Shown here in pieces: positions 1 to 12,121 of a stretch of DNA of 64,000 nt (position 1 is its first letter; every line of letters starts with the position of its first letter). The notes beneath the pieces were generated by a model. It was not told where the DNA came from, searched no databases, and was given only the letters and a program-made list of their open reading frames with translations. This DNA comes from Okapia johnstoni (taxonomy: Eukaryota; Chordata; Mammalia; Artiodactyla; Giraffidae), in contig CM044317.1 in NCBI GenBank assembly GCA_024291935.2, positions 65,710,730 to 65,774,729 on the forward strand, read 5' to 3'. The position numbers and the translations under genes are program-made.

Positions 1-470
1 GTCTAGACTTAAACAATTAATATTTTTAGCATTAATAATGCAGCTTAAATTTTAAATCATGTTGTATTTGCAGCTGTTACATTGTAAATAGCACATAAAA
101 TTGAGAAAATATTCTTTTAGCATTTGAAAACTACTATCTGATTTAGCAAAGAAATTACTCATGTCATTGAAAACTGAATGAATTCTGACAGACATCCTTG
201 TTGTTTTGTTTTAAACTCACCCTGTAATGTAATAGAAAACATCAACCAACATCTATGTCAGAACTATACTCATTTGTCAATGACATGAGAACTTCTTTTT
301 TGAATCAGATTGTAATCAAACATTTATACATAGTCCATTGTGGCACTATTGCTGGGGACAGAATGAAAAAGAAGCTGATAGTGTTTTTTAGGAAAAAACA
401 CTTTAATAGGAAACAGCAAGTTGCGCTGAAGTCATTGGAATGGAATTTATTAGAGTGATGATTGCTGTGT
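1..470. other. Unique AT-rich sequence, no gene seen
   Basis: No open reading frame with family resemblance, no splice-bounded exon candidate and no repeat that I recognise. The stretch ends where an antisense Bov-tA SINE begins. Confidence 0.5.
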
Positions 471-762
471 GGTGCTTAGTTGCTCAGTCATGTCCAATTC
501 TTTGCAACCCTGTGAACTATAGCCCACCAGGCTCCTCTGTCCATGGGGATTCTCCGGGCAAGGCTACTAGAGCGGGTTGCCATGCCCTCCTCCAGGGGAT
601 CTTCCCAACACAGGGATTGAACCCAGGTCTCCCTCATTACAGGCAGATTCTTTACCATTTGAGCCACCAGGGAAGCCCAAGAATACTGGAGTGGGTAGCC
701 TATTCCTTCTCCAGGGGGTTTTCCTGACCCAGGAGTCAAACCGAGGTCTCCTGCATTGCAGG
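471..762 (-). repeat. Bov-tA SINE dimer, head unit truncated
   Basis: Antisense ruminant tRNA-derived SINE. Positions 471-678 hold a complete unit whose antisense 5' end reads CACCAGGGAAGCCC. It is followed directly at 679-762 by a second unit that stops inside the tRNA-like part, so on the minus strand this is a 5'-truncated unit joined to a full unit. Head-to-tail Bov-tA dimers of this form are a known ruminant arrangement. Short open frames across it are SINE sequence, not genes. I did not find a convincing TSD. Confidence 0.85.
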
Positions 763-2078
763 TGACAGTGATTGTTATATATTTTATCATTATTTTTAAA
801 CTGGGTTGCTATGTTTTTAAAGCAGTAAAATTTATAATTTTTTTTTATTGGAAAGTCAGTTGTTGAACCCTTATTAGCACACCATGGACAGAGGGCATGT
901 TGTTGGAAAATGAATACTCTTTGCAGATGAGAATATGGGAGAAATTCATGCTTGTCCCTTCCCTTGAACATGAGCTCTGTCCAAGTAATGTTTCCAGTTT
1001 TATGTAATAGACCTCTGTGACCTTTTCCTATATTGTGTGGGGAGGGACTCTTTTCTGTTTGTGGCATCTCACTTCAAATTCCAGAATGCATTTTGCATTG
1101 TAAAAAATAACTAACTTAACATAGACAAATGGAAGACATAAAAAGCTCTCATTAGTTGCAGGTAAACTTCTGGTGTTGGCCTCAATATTCTAGCTCAGCT
1201 CTGTTGTTTATTTCACTTTTCTAGTACCCAGTCCCTAGTACAGTGATTCTACCATCTGGAACTAAAACACATAGCTCTGGTGCATTTTTGGTCCTTGACT
1301 CCATTGATTTGACTTCTCCAAAATCAGAATTTACCTTTCATTCTATCCCCTTGGAGTTCTGTGTTATATTATGCTATTGTCTTAATAGTGGCCAAGAAGT
1401 TACTGCTACCCTGGCTTTGAGTGATACATATTTACATTAATATCTACTCATTCTCTGGTCATGCCTTTTTCCCAATTGATAACTCAAGGGTTGGGATTCA
1501 AAGCATTGTGGCATGGTAGTAGTTAGTAATGGTGGATATTCAATAAATAATTGAGGATTGACTGATAAGATTCCCTTCTAGACTCTTTCAATTATACCAC
1601 TTCTGACTCTTCCTGCACTGACAGGCAAATTAGTTATATGATCCCTTCTCTTTTTTAATTGACTTTTGAGTTAAAGTTAATTTATACAAAATCCAAAATT
1701 ACAGATTGAGCATCTACTAGTTTTCTGATAAAGCTATCTTTGGTTTTAGAACTGGCTTGCTTTGCCATTCACGTATGCTTCATTGGTTTTTATTGGGGGT
1801 TTGGTTTGTGCTGCAGTTAATCATACTTAAGTTCCATTTGTAAAGGCCTTGATGACACAGCAGAAATGTCAAAAGAGAATAAGAAATCATGGGATACGTG
1901 GTCATTTGACTTCCAGTTGAAGAGTGGAGGTTAGTTATAGGTCAAAGTGAATAAAGGATGTGTTTAGAGTCTCAAGAAGCTTGCCAAAGTAAAACAGGGG
2001 GATCTTACTGAAAATATATTTTTACTTTTAAACCTTCCATGCTTACTATAAGGTTAAAATAGGAGTATAAGGATGCTA
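763..2078. other. Unique sequence, no gene seen
   Basis: AT-rich DNA with short A and T runs (for example near 840). A stretch ending in a tail like TTCAATAAATAATTGAGG near 1538-1557 could be the end of a decayed MIR or L2, but the resemblance is too short to call. No coding signal. Confidence 0.4.
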
Positions 2079-2287
2079 GGGCTTCCCAGGTGGCGCTAGT
2101 GGTAAAGACCCTGTTTGCCAATGCAGGAGACATAAGAGACAGGGTTCTATCCACTGGAGGGCATGGCAATCCACTTCAGTAATCTTGCCTGGAGAATCGC
2201 ATGAACAGAGGAGCCTGATAGGCTACAGTCCAAAGGATCATAAAGAGTTGGACACTACTGAAGTGACTTAGCACGCATGCATGCATA
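2079..2287 (+). repeat. Bov-tA SINE
   Basis: Sense copy beginning GGGCTTCCCAGGTGGCGCTA and ending in the usual ACTTAGCACGCATGC tail. Internal deletions relative to typical copies remove part of the block after the B-box-like GGTTCTATCC. It lies tail to tail with the antisense copy that follows. Confidence 0.9.
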
Positions 2288-2290
2288 CGG

Positions 2291-2502
2291 AAGTGAAAGT
2301 GGTAGTCACTCAGTTGTGTCCGGCTCTTTGCAACCCCATGGACTATAGCCAGCCAGGCTCTTCTGTCCATGGAATTCTCCAGGCAAGAATACTGGAGTGG
2401 GTTGCCATGCCGTTCTCCAGGGGATCTTCCTGACCCAGGGATCAAACCCAGGTCTCCTGCATCACAGGAGGATTCTTTATCATCTGAGCCACTGGGGAAG
2501 CC
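2291..2502 (-). repeat. Bov-tA SINE, antisense
   Basis: Antisense copy running from the 3' end (AAGTGAAAGTGG) to the head (reverse of GGCTTCCCC). With the sense copy at 2079-2287 it forms an inverted repeat of about 200 bp per arm and almost no spacer. The 89-codon open frame on the minus strand here is SINE-derived. Confidence 0.9.
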
Positions 2503-2599
2503 AGTGGGAAGGTTGCTAATGTATATTTAATATATGAATATATGAAACAGGTAACTGAATTTGAACATTGCAAAGACAGGTGGGTTAAGTGAAGTGCTT

Positions 2600-2790
2600 T
2601 GTAATCAGCATCCTGACTTCCAATTCTAGCTCCACCTGCTTAATACACTTAATTCACTCCTCTTAACCTCAATTTTATTATTTGTAAAACTGGAGATTAT
2701 TTATAGTGTTCCTACATTATTGGACTGTTTTAATTATTACATAAGATACTAAATACAAAGTGTTTAGCAAAATTTCCACTCACAGATATT
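2600..2790 (+). repeat. MIR SINE, sense
   Basis: Decayed but ordered match to MIR: a core-like stretch, then CCTCAATTTTATTATTTGTAAAACTGGAGAT and a tail region near 2750. MIR copies are old, and this one lacks any recognisable TSD. Confidence 0.65.
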
Positions 2791-3263
2791 GGTGACAACA
2801 TATGGCCAAGAGGGTTTTCATGATGCAAAAATCTTATCAAGAAGACAAGTTGGGATCATTTCTCTTTAGACAATCTTTTCTTTCATGAGCCACATAATGA
2901 CGTTTTCTATTATTATTATGAAAATGGTGGTATTTCATGAAAATATTTTAATTAACTATAAATAGACTTAGTTTAAGTTATTTGTTCAGTTTTGAAGGAT
3001 TGCTCAAATATTTTTATTATAGGCAATTTGTGAAAATGGAAATTATTGAATTTCACAGGGAATTCTTTTTATTACAGAGATCATGAAGATCTGACGGCTA
3101 TCTGAGATATGATGGGGAAGGTTATGGTACAAAGTGTTGTGGTCTGTCATGGTGCATGGCTTAACTCTAAATCCAGCCTAAGAGTTTCCATTTTATAGCC
3201 ATGTGTTCTGGGAATTTAAACTTTTTGAAAATCTGATGAAATGTTATTAATGTTATGGTATTG
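2791..3263. other. Unique sequence, no gene seen
   Basis: AT-rich, with no repeat family recognised and no coding signal. Confidence 0.4.
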
Positions 3264-3272
3264 TTTTATCAT

Positions 3273-3480
3273 TGGGACTTCCCTGGTGGCTCAGACATTA
3301 AGGAGTCTGACTGTAACGCGGGAGACCCCGGTTCAATCCCTGGGTCGGGAAGATCCCCTGGAGAAGGAAATGGCAACCCACTCCAGTATTCTTGCCTGGA
3401 AAATCCGATGAATGGAGGAGCCTGGCAGGCTACAGTCCATGGTGGTGCAGAGTCGGACACGACTGAGTGACTTCACTTCT
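3273..3480 (+). repeat. Bov-tA SINE with TSD
   Basis: Sense copy starting at GGGACTTCCCTGGTGGCTCA and ending GAGTGACTTCACTTC. It is flanked by the 9-bp duplication TTTTATCAT at 3264-3272 and 3481-3489. The tRNA-like half keeps a B-box-like GGTTCAATCCC. Open frames on both strands across it are SINE shadows. Confidence 0.93.
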
Positions 3481-3489
3481 TTTTATCAT

Positions 3490-4034
3490 ATGTGCATTTT
3501 GTAGCTACTCTTGAAAGTGTTATTTCTTCCTTTTATTAGAAGTAATTTTCTGTATTATCAAAACATAATAGGTCACACAAATATCAAGCTTTCCTAAAAT
3601 TTATTGTTTAATCTCTGCTATATAAACAGATTGTAATTGGGAAGTGCATGCAAAGACTAAGATTATCAGATCTGACTTACCTGATCTACTGAGCCCTCTT
3701 CCCCACCTCTTGCCCCTCTCCCCCACCCCGGAGCATTATCCACTGCAGTTTGCTCCTTGGAAGTCTGGGTGTATGCTGTTACAGAGGGTCACCTTGGAGG
3801 TCCAAGTAGTTATGGAAATGCTGGTTTTGGAGATTTATGAAGCATATTAGCTTATTGAAATCTATGAGAAGTCCAGTAAAGCAAGTCGTTTGAGCCAGTG
3901 TTTTCCTCTTTTATTGCATGATGCTTATAACTTGTATTATTTTTTGATGAAACATGTTTTAGGAAGCTTTACTCTGGATTACAAATTCCTCAGCCAGAAG
4001 CACGAAAAAACCTGAAATTGCTTTTAACAAAGTC
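3490..4034. other. Unique sequence, no gene seen
   Basis: Contains a short C-rich patch near 3680-3730. No repeat or exon that I can support. Confidence 0.4.
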
Positions 4035-4215
4035 CTTAGAGTTGATTTGGAGTGAGAAGAATTGGGTTTGAGACTTTATGCAATAATTTTACAGCTAAGT
4101 AACATTGGGTAAGTTATTTCTTCTCTTCAAATCTGTTCCCTTTTCTGTAAAAAGCATAAAATACCTGATATTTATGTACAGGTTTTTATCAATATTATGT
4201 AAGTTAAAGGAAGTA
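4035..4215 (+). repeat. MIR SINE, sense
   Basis: Decayed MIR order of blocks: GAATTGGGTTTGAG, then AGTAACATTGGGTAAGTTA, then a stretch corresponding to the polypyrimidine and CTGTAAAA part, then the tail. The divergence is typical of a pre-placental insertion. Confidence 0.65.
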
Positions 4216-5159
4216 AAAATAATATATATTACCAGTGGATGAAATTTACTGACTCCCATATACTCCCCTTATAGATTTATTGGGCCTTTTTTTAACACAC
4301 ATTGGACCTTCTGCACATGTAAATGAACTTAGGTCTCCAGTGTCTCAGCCCATGATAAATTAGGATTAGGAAAAACAACTAGAAAGCAATTGAGGCTGTT
4401 GTGGAGCAGTGACAAGAAGATCGGTAGTTGGAAATTGAAAAGCAGACTGATTATATTGATACATGGCATAATAGTCAGTGTTTATAGTTCATCAATAAAT
4501 GCTTAAATAATGATAGGAATCATCCATCTAAAAAGAGGTAGTGCATTATATTTTAGGGAAAATGCTATAAAATAGTTCCTTTAAATCAGGATCTCTCTTC
4601 TCTGTACTTGAACATCTGTTTCTTGTACTGAGGTCAGGACATACTGAGATCTCTAAATTTCTGCTTAGAAAAAACTTTCAGTATTAGTTGACTAGCAATG
4701 TATTTGTTTGGAGAAACTCTTTCCCTGAAAATCATAGATTGATTTTATTTAATTATATTGTCAAACATGTCTGATAGTTTATGTAGATTATATATATACA
4801 CATATATAGAACAATATGTATAATTTATAATATGTATAATCAACAATGAAAATATGGGAATCATTCATTCACATGAAATATACTTGTGATATTGAGTGTA
4901 AAAATCAGGCTATCAAATAGTATCAAAAATATATTTATTTAAAAATATGTTTGCAAAGAATATAAATCTGGTAGAAAAAAAATTGGCCAAAAAAATTAAT
5001 GTTGATTCCATCTGGGTAGTGAGTTTAAAGTTAGGTTTTATTTTTACTGTATTTGCTTATCTTTAAGTTCTAACTTTTCTACAATTGATACCAATGTGGA
5101 ATATTTCATACCAACATAATCAAAAATAAAACAAAATATTCACTCTGATATCTTATCTT
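4216..5159. other. AT-rich unique sequence, no gene seen
   Basis: Includes a TA-rich patch at about 4785-4840 with interrupted ATATAT runs. No repeat family or coding signal recognised. Confidence 0.4.
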
Positions 5160-5905
5160 AATCCATTTGTATTGCTGTAACAATATACCATAAACTAGAT
5201 AGCATATAAACAAGAGAAAAGTATTTCTCACCAGTTTGTAGGCCAGGGAGTCCGAAGTCAAGGTACTGGTAGATGTGGAATTTTTGAGGGTCCACTTTCT
5301 GGTTCATAGACAGCTCCTTCCTATTGTGTCCTCACACGGTGGAAGGGGGAAAGGATCTCTGTGGGATCTCTTTTGTAAGAATGTTCATTCAAGAGGTCTC
5401 ATTCATGATGTCTCTGCCCTCATGACCTACTCACCTGCCAGAGGACTACATCCTAACATCTTACCATTGTTGTTCTTCAGTTGCTAAGTCGTGTCTGGCT
5501 CTTTGTGACCCTATGGACTGCAGCAGGCCAGGCTTCCCTGTCCTTCATTATCCCAAGAGTTTGCTCAAACTCATGTCCATTGAGTCAATGATGCTATCTA
5601 ACCATTTCATTCTCTGTCGTCCCCTTCTCCTGCCCTCAATCTTTCCCAGCATCAGGATCTTTTCCAATGAGTTGGCTCTTCACATCAGGTGGCCAAAGTA
5701 TTGGAGCTTCAGCTTCAGCATCAGTCCTTCCAATGAATATTCAGGATTGATTTCATTTAGGATTGACTGGTTTGATCTCCTTGTAGTCCAAGGGACTCTC
5801 AAGAGTCTTCTCTAGCAACACGATTTGAATGCATCATCATATTAGGCACGAAAATTTCAACTTGTGAATTTGGCAGAGTGGGGGACACAAATATTCAAAC
5901 CATAG
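5160..5905 (-). repeat. MaLR-type LTR, split by a BovB insertion
   Basis: Positions 5160-5468 and 5836-5905 together read as one antisense LTR of the ERVL-MaLR class. Block order is the terminal ATTGCTGTAACAATATACCATA, TATTTCTCACCAG, CTGGTTCATAGACAGC, GTGTCCTCACACGGTGGAAGG, CCTCATGACCTA, and finally GGACACAAATATTCAAACCATAG. The middle is replaced by the BovB fragment at 5469-5835. The exact subfamily (MLT1 or MST group) is not certain. No internal retroviral genes are attached. Confidence 0.65.
5469..5835 (-). repeat. BovB LINE 3' end, antisense, older copy
   Basis: Antisense 3' terminal part of the RTE-class LINE BovB, from the tail (TTCTTCAGTTGCTAAGTCG) to the segment encoding the last part of the ORF2 protein. 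It is 5'-truncated. It is more diverged than the copies at 30 and 34 kb and sits inside a MaLR LTR, so it is younger than that LTR. The 100-codon open frame on the plus strand is the reverse complement of the LINE, not a gene. Confidence 0.88.
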
Positions 5906-7139
5906 TACTGACCAAAACAATTGAGCAGAACAGCTGGTACCCTTTTCATGAAAGTCACTGAGGAGCATGAGGGCATGTTCTTTAGTCACCTCTGTGTCTC
6001 TGGCCTTCTGCCTACCTGCCTCGCTGAGTGTCCCAGTCTCGGAGATGATCGATTGTTACACCTCCAATCAATCAAGTTCTTACCTGAATGAACTTTCTAA
6101 AAGATGAAAACATGTACAAAACAAAAATCTGAAACCTATTCATCTTAACATCCCCACAGGACCCTTCAAGAAGCTTCCAACCTTTATATTAAATAGTTGA
6201 GTAAAATGAATTAAAAAGACAGAGAGAGAGAGAGAGAAAGGACGGACCTTGCAACAGCTGTAAACAGTTTTGTAGATTGTCTTTCCACTGAGCTCTTCAA
6301 GCAAATGTGGTTCTAAACTTTTAATGATTATTCAGTAGGTATTGATGTGATACTATCAGTGACATAATACAGATATAAAAAGCTTTCAGCATACCATCTC
6401 TTACAGATAAATCTTGAAAGGTACCAAGAAGGACTCATCAAATATCACCTGAGTGAGACAGTCTTGAGAGCATAACCCATGAATATGATCTATCTGAGAC
6501 AGCACTTAACTGCAGGTAAGAGGGTAAATGACATAACCAAGAATGTACATGGTTCTTGAGAAATTTTTTTTTATCATTCTCCATTATTCTCCTTTGTCAG
6601 AGAGAATAAAATCATAGGCTAAAATTCACTTTCCCATAACTCCTACAGAGCATCCTGCTCTTGGTCACTGTGTTTATATTTAATGATGAGGAGGTTGAGG
6701 AAGGCTCTTGTGTTTATATTACTGTCAGATTGTAAATTCATTTAAGGTTTTTGTGATTTGTTGCACTTAGGAAATTAATGAACTTTTCATATTTCCCTGG
6801 TATGAATGAAGCCTTAGGGCTGATAGGTCAATTATTGGTTATAAGTGGAAGGACAATTTATACACTTAAAGCCATGTATTCCAAAAGGTAGGTAGTTTCT
6901 AAATACAAGCAAATTATAGAAATTCATAATTTTAAAAGCCAGATACTCTGATGTCTTTTTATTGATTATCAAAAAGAAATTAAAAATCCAATATTATTTA
7001 AAACCTTGTCTTAGGTTTGCTTTTATGCAGACGTTTCTATCTCTGCCACTCTCTTTTATTTTTGTTTGTTTTCTGCTGATTAGCCAGATGAAATGTGGAT
7101 TTGCAGCAGTAACTTGGTTAGAGATGGCCGAAAGTATGT
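5906..7139. other. Unique sequence with an (AG)n tract
   Basis: No gene or named repeat apart from the (AG)n microsatellite at 6221-6240. Confidence 0.4.
6221..6240. repeat. (AG)n microsatellite
   Basis: About nine AG units with a terminal AAAG. Confidence 0.9.
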
Positions 7140-7400
7140 ATAGTCCATACATATTCTCTTCTTGTTCTCGTCCTTATGTCACTGGCTTTACTTTTCTGTT
7201 GCTTTCCTTCTATCTCCTTTCCCCCCTCTATCTCTTATTAATTTTTATTCTCCTCTGCTCCATGACTTCCTTTCTTTTTATTTTCTCAAATATTTCCCTT
7301 GTGTCCTTCTTATTCTCCTCATTTCTTTTTTTCTCTCGTGATTCTCATTTTCCCCTACATCACCCTCCACGTCATGTTTTCTAATCATCTCCTCCAAGCA
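7140..7400. repeat. Pyrimidine-rich low-complexity tract
   Basis: Strong C and T bias over about 250 bp (runs such as CTCCTTTCCCCCCTC). The 140-codon open frame at 6962-7384 owes its Phe/Leu/Ser-rich translation to this bias and should not be read as a membrane protein. Confidence 0.7.
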
Positions 7401-8293
7401 GTGCTTAGTAATTCCTCCACCTCATAGATGTTTCTTTTCTGTTCCATCATCTCTCTTCCTTCTGATCCCCATGGAGCCACTTGGACACTTTCATCCGTGT
7501 TCACTCTGAGACAAGACTCATTTAGATTTGTCTGGTATTGGCAGCAGAAGAGAGTCCTATTTAGAGCAGGGGACATGAGGTACAGTAAGTGTCTCCTGTG
7601 TCCAGCTTAGCTGTGATCTGGCTTCTTGCCAGAATCAGGAATCGGTCAGTGTTCAGGAAAAATGAATTTAAGTTACAGGAACCAGGGTGATGTGTGAGGC
7701 TAGCTGTGTAAGGGAGGTGACAGGGCTTGAACCCTGCAGATCTGCATGTTCTGGACTGACTAGGTGTGTTTCATTGCTGAAGGGCATCATGCTGATTGTA
7801 ACAAGCAAAGTTATCATTTCTGTCTGCTCCTTCATTCAATTTATGTCACATATCATTGCCAGACTAATTTACCACTTTGCTGCTTTACTCTCCCCTCTCT
7901 TGAACCCCATGCAGAAGAAACTCCAGTTACTGCTTTGTGCAAATCTCTGTTCCTTAGCACCTTGCCTGCCTCCAGGTGAGAGCCCTGACTTCCCTCTGCA
8001 CTCCCCTCACCAAGTTTTCTACCTTCTTTCACTCATACTCTTTGCATCTATTTATTTGACCTTTCTTCCCAGTGTCCTTCTCATTTTTTGAAAGACTCAG
8101 CTCAGCTTTTTTGGGGAGGATTTGTCGCATTTAAGCAACTGCATCTGTAATCTCCAAATTTTTAGCACCCTTATAAAAGGTTATCATTATGATTTTCCTA
8201 CATATTAGTTTTCATCCCATCTTCCATCTCTCTCAAATTATAAGCCCTGGGCATAAATTTTATACCTATCCTGCCTATATCTAATAAACGTTA
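7401..8293. other. Unclassified sequence, possible decayed L2
   Basis: The 7780-8285 part has the general texture of a decayed L2 3' end (pyrimidine-rich, ATTATAAGCCCTGGGCA near 8237, ending in TAATAAACG), but no block is good enough to name it. The 134-codon frame at 7687-8091 has no recognisable domain. Confidence 0.3.
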
Positions 8294-8387
8294 GAGGATA
8301 TAATTTCACATTTGATGAGGATATAATTTCACATTTAAAAATGTTTGTGATTAAAGGGAACATAACTTGATGAGGATATAATTTCAC
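8294..8387 (+). repeat. Three local copies of a 16-bp direct repeat
   Basis: GAGGATATAATTTCAC occurs at 8294, 8317 and 8372. The first two start 23 bp apart, and the third is 55 bp further on. The flanks of copies two and three also resemble each other (TTTGTGATTA follows both), so the longer unit of about 55 bp may have been duplicated. Confidence 0.8.
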
Positions 8388-9179
8388 TTATTAACATTTT
8401 TGTGATTAGATTAAACCGATTTTCATGTTTCTACTGTTGTGCGTAAATAAAAGTACTTAAAGAAGGCAGTGATCTTGGAAGGATTATACAGTATTATGTT
8501 TAGTTTTTAAGTATTAAATATTCTTATCCAGGCTTTTTTTAACCAGAAAAAGTATTGGTGAAAAATACATTCTTTGGTGGGCCAGGGTCTCCATCCAAAG
8601 TCTTGATGTCAAATCCTTTCACATGCTTCAAGTGAGTGTTGTCACGAGCGACCCCTTGGTGGAACAGTCCAGTAGTCCTTGGCTTGGGCCATTTATCTCT
8701 TTCTAGGTGATGTCAGGGGCTCTTTTCATGTTTTTAAAAAGCCTTTTGTTTTTGTCTTATGGTGTAATTTTCTGGACTGGTTTTTGAACACTATCTTTAA
8801 TGTCAGAATCAACTGGATATTGCAAGTACCTTAATGAATAGTTGCTAGGAGAAAATGATGCTTTGGGTCCTTAATAGACATACAAATAGACATGTTTCCT
8901 ATAATACCTATGTCCTTCTCAGAAAGTGTGTTCTAACAGCCACTGTTGAGTGGGCAGCCATACATGTGACACTCACTCCAAACCAGCCACAGCTTAAAAT
9001 CAGTGGTCTGTTAAGCTGTTCCCTCTCCTAGAAATTTGGGCTGGGGACACAGGTCTCCTCCCAAATCAGCATTTAAAGAATGTAAAGAATGCTAAGCCTG
9101 AAGTGGGAGTCCTTGTTTTTGCCTAACAGGCAAATGGGTAGCTAAATCTGGACAACACACAGGGAGGATAATAGAGACT
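8388..9179. other. Unique sequence, no gene seen
   Basis: No repeat family or coding signal recognised. Confidence 0.4.
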
Positions 9180-9340
9180 TGGAGACAGAAGCAGAGATAA
9201 GACCTCATGACATGAGAGACAAAAACAAAAAGATACAGACACACAGATACAGAAATATAGAGATAGAAGGAGATTCATCAGCCAGTTGGGGGAGAGAGAA
9301 AGAGGGAGAAAAAGAAAAGAGAGAGGGAAGGAGAGACACA
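9180..9340. repeat. Purine-rich low-complexity tract
   Basis: GA-rich on the plus strand, with AGAGAGAAAGAGGGAGAAAA-type runs. Open frames on both strands here come from compositional bias. Confidence 0.8.
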
Positions 9341-10799
9341 CTTGGAAGAGCACTCACATCCAAACAACTCACTAGTTCTTTATTCCACAGCACCCCACTC
9401 CTCCTCCCTAATGAGGACAGAGGCAGAAACCTTTGTGCTGAAGCCAGGTTGAATTGATTCTATTCCTCTATTCTGGGTATCCAAGAGAATCTAACACAAA
9501 AAGCCTTCCTTTCGTCTGCGCATCTCTAACTCAGAACAGCTTATGTCATAACAGTTTCATGTTCTGGCTGTGAGTGAAGGTTCGCGTGTTCTGTCTTGGT
9601 ATTTAATAAGCTGCCAAAGCTCATTAACAGGCATTACTATAGTAAATCCACAATGAGGATTTCTCCCTGAGTGATATTGAAACATTACTGCCAAGTTTTA
9701 TAATTTGGGGTTCTTTACTAAATTCATTGTTTCATCAAAATAATTAATCAGTGTTTAAAAAAGAATTACCTAAAAATAACATTAAAAATGACAAAGACCC
9801 AAATAGTGGGTTCATTATGTTCTAAAGCGTCTATGTCAAACATATATTTTTTCCATGAAACTAAATGGTGATTTGCATTAAGTTTAATTCAACCAAATAA
9901 ACAAATATTTGTCATACTGTCACACTAATTTAATGTTTTAAATTACGGTTTCATTGGTTTTTAGTTTTGCTATCATTTAACGTAAAACTGCTTTGGTATT
10001 TTAGCTCTGTAAGAGCATAAGCCTAAGGACTTGATATCTATTTTTATCATAAAAATACATACAGATACTTGTATGTATACAAATATTTACACATATAGAT
10101 ATTTGTATGTATACCTGTCCATACACAGATATTATTAGGAAAATAATTTAGGTAATAGTAAGGTATCTAATATTTTTCCCTTCAAAGAAGTTCCATGCAT
10201 TATTCAAATTTCAGAAATTCTGAATTAAGTAGTTGTTTTGAAATGAAAGTTTTTCTTTATTCACTTGAATTTTTCAATTTTTTAAAGTAAATTCCTAAAT
10301 TTATCCAGCACACTCAATATTTTATGTATCATATAGCACTTTCTTAGGGTCAAATACATTTGTTTTGAACAGTTATATGAAATTTCTCACTGTGTCTCTC
10401 TGCATTTTCTTCAGCAATTTCAATCTTTTGTCTGAAAACCAAGAAGCAGCTGGTCAGTTCTCTTGGTCTGGACACTATATCAATGAGGCCAAGTTTATGG
10501 CATGAAGATAGGAAGCTAAGTGGATTCCATTTGTGGTTTCTAGCTGCCCACGGCAGCTATCCAGCCCTCTTGGACATGTTGCACTATGGTTCAGAGGAGC
10601 ACCCCGTGCAAATAACCCATCTCAGCTACAGGTAAAACAGCTCATATTACTGGATCCAAAGCATCATATTTGTATTTGCAGTTCAGCATGCCACTGTGAA
10701 CTACAGAAAACTGATGCAAGTAGCACCAATAAAATGAGAGATCATCACATATGCATATATAAAAATATAAATATATAAATTTCAGAAATTGGCTGTGCT
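9341..10799. other. Unique sequence, no gene seen
   Basis: Mostly AT-rich. Around 10070-10130 the string TTGTATGTATAC occurs twice in a short TA-rich patch. No coding signal. Confidence 0.4.
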
Positions 10800-11130
10800 G
10801 GCAAGTCTAAAATTTGTAGAACAGGCCACAGGAGCTGATGCTACAGTCTTGAGGCAGAATTTCTCCTGCAGGGAAATTTGTTTGGCTCTTAAGGCCTTTC
10901 CACTGATTGAATGAGGTCCACCCACATAATCAGCGATAATTTTGTTTACTTAAAAGTCAACTGATTGATTGTAGATCTTAACCAAATCCAAAAAGCACCT
11001 CCACAGGAATGCCAAAATTAGTGTTTGTTTGGATACCTGAATCCAGTGGCAAAGCCAAAGTGACACCAAAAAATTACCAGCATGATCTCCAAATCTGATC
11101 CAAGTCTTACACATGCCGACTGGTAGGATC
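10800..11130. repeat. Ancient interspersed repeat, class unresolved
   Basis: Phrases such as GGCTCTTAAGGCCTTTCCACTGATTGAATGAGG, CCACCCACATAATC and AAGCACCTCCACAGGAATGCC match a very common old mammalian repeat pattern, but I cannot assign it between LTR and LINE classes from memory. Confidence 0.4.
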
Positions 11131-12108
11131 TCAGCTTTCCTGTTCTGAAATGCCCTCAGAATCCCCAGGAGGGGAAGATCTAATTCACATTTATTTCAAC
11201 TGCTGTGCTGAGCTGTTCTCATCTCAGTAACTCTCAGCCTTCATGCTGCAGTTGTCTTCAAACATCTGGTGCTTTACTGAAATTCCTGGCCCTCTGCTCA
11301 GGCTGCCCTTCCAGGGAGGCTGATGAGTCCATGATCTTTGAGATCTTTGTTTTCCGGCACCCACTCTGAGTTCTCTTATGTCTGCCAGTGCTTTGACTGG
11401 TTGGGTTCTTTATCCGGTGTGGTGGCCCTAACCTCCGTCCACCATAGGATCTGTACCCTTTGTGGCTTTACCTTTGACTTTTTGCAGCAGATTCCCATAA
11501 AAATTATTGTGAGAGTAATAAGAGGAACTCCAGTGAATCTACAGGAGTCCCCACACCTCCCTCCTTATTCCCATTCTGCAGCAGCAGTATAGTTCCCCCA
11601 TGACAGTTGGAATGGATCACCCCGACAATGTTACACACTCTTTCTCTGCTTTCCATTCAGCGGCACAAGAGCTCTAAATTAACAGGAAGTAGAATTAGAC
11701 TCGAGTAGAATGGAAGATGATTTCATTGCCAGTTGGAGGCATTCTTCTCTTAGGGACTCATATTTTGAAATTTGTAGAACCCAAGGGTGCAGGAACAAGA
11801 AGCAAAATTTTCAACATAGAGATTTCAGGTTTAATATTGAGGGACCACTACCAATTTCACCCTCTGGTTCTGGGCCTTGAGAGTAGAGTGGAATAGAGAC
11901 ATTACTATATAATGGTCACTGGTTTAAAGTACCCTAACCCCACCCTTCTCAGCCAGTGCCATAGCTGTCCACTTCTAGATGATGGGATGTGTGGTAAAGC
12001 TCATGAATTTCGTAAGTGTGAGTGCATCGTTGTTTTTCATTATAAAGTGAATTTCTTGGTTGAGGTCGATGTTTTGTGGTCTAATATTTCACTGAATAAG
12101 GCATGAGT
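11131..12108 (-). repeat. Possible leftward remnant of an ancient ERV
   Basis: No intact gene. This stretch lies downstream, on the minus strand, of the integrase-like segment at 12.93-13.35 kb and has moderately even composition, unlike the AT-rich surroundings. I infer that it may be 3' internal sequence of the same decayed element. The sequence alone does not prove this. Confidence 0.3.
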
Positions 12109-12121
12109 AATGATGTATATT

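Noticed and set aside
2079..2287. Bov-tA copies as functional tRNA genes
   Set aside because: They keep a B-box-like sequence because the SINE descends from a tRNA, but they lack a complete cloverleaf and continue into SINE body.
5160..5905. MaLR LTR as a coding exon with tail
   Set aside because: The block order matches a MaLR LTR in antisense and a BovB insertion interrupts it.
6962..7384. 140-codon hydrophobic open frame that could look like a membrane protein
   Set aside because: It is produced by a long C/T-rich tract. No family resemblance or gene context supports it.
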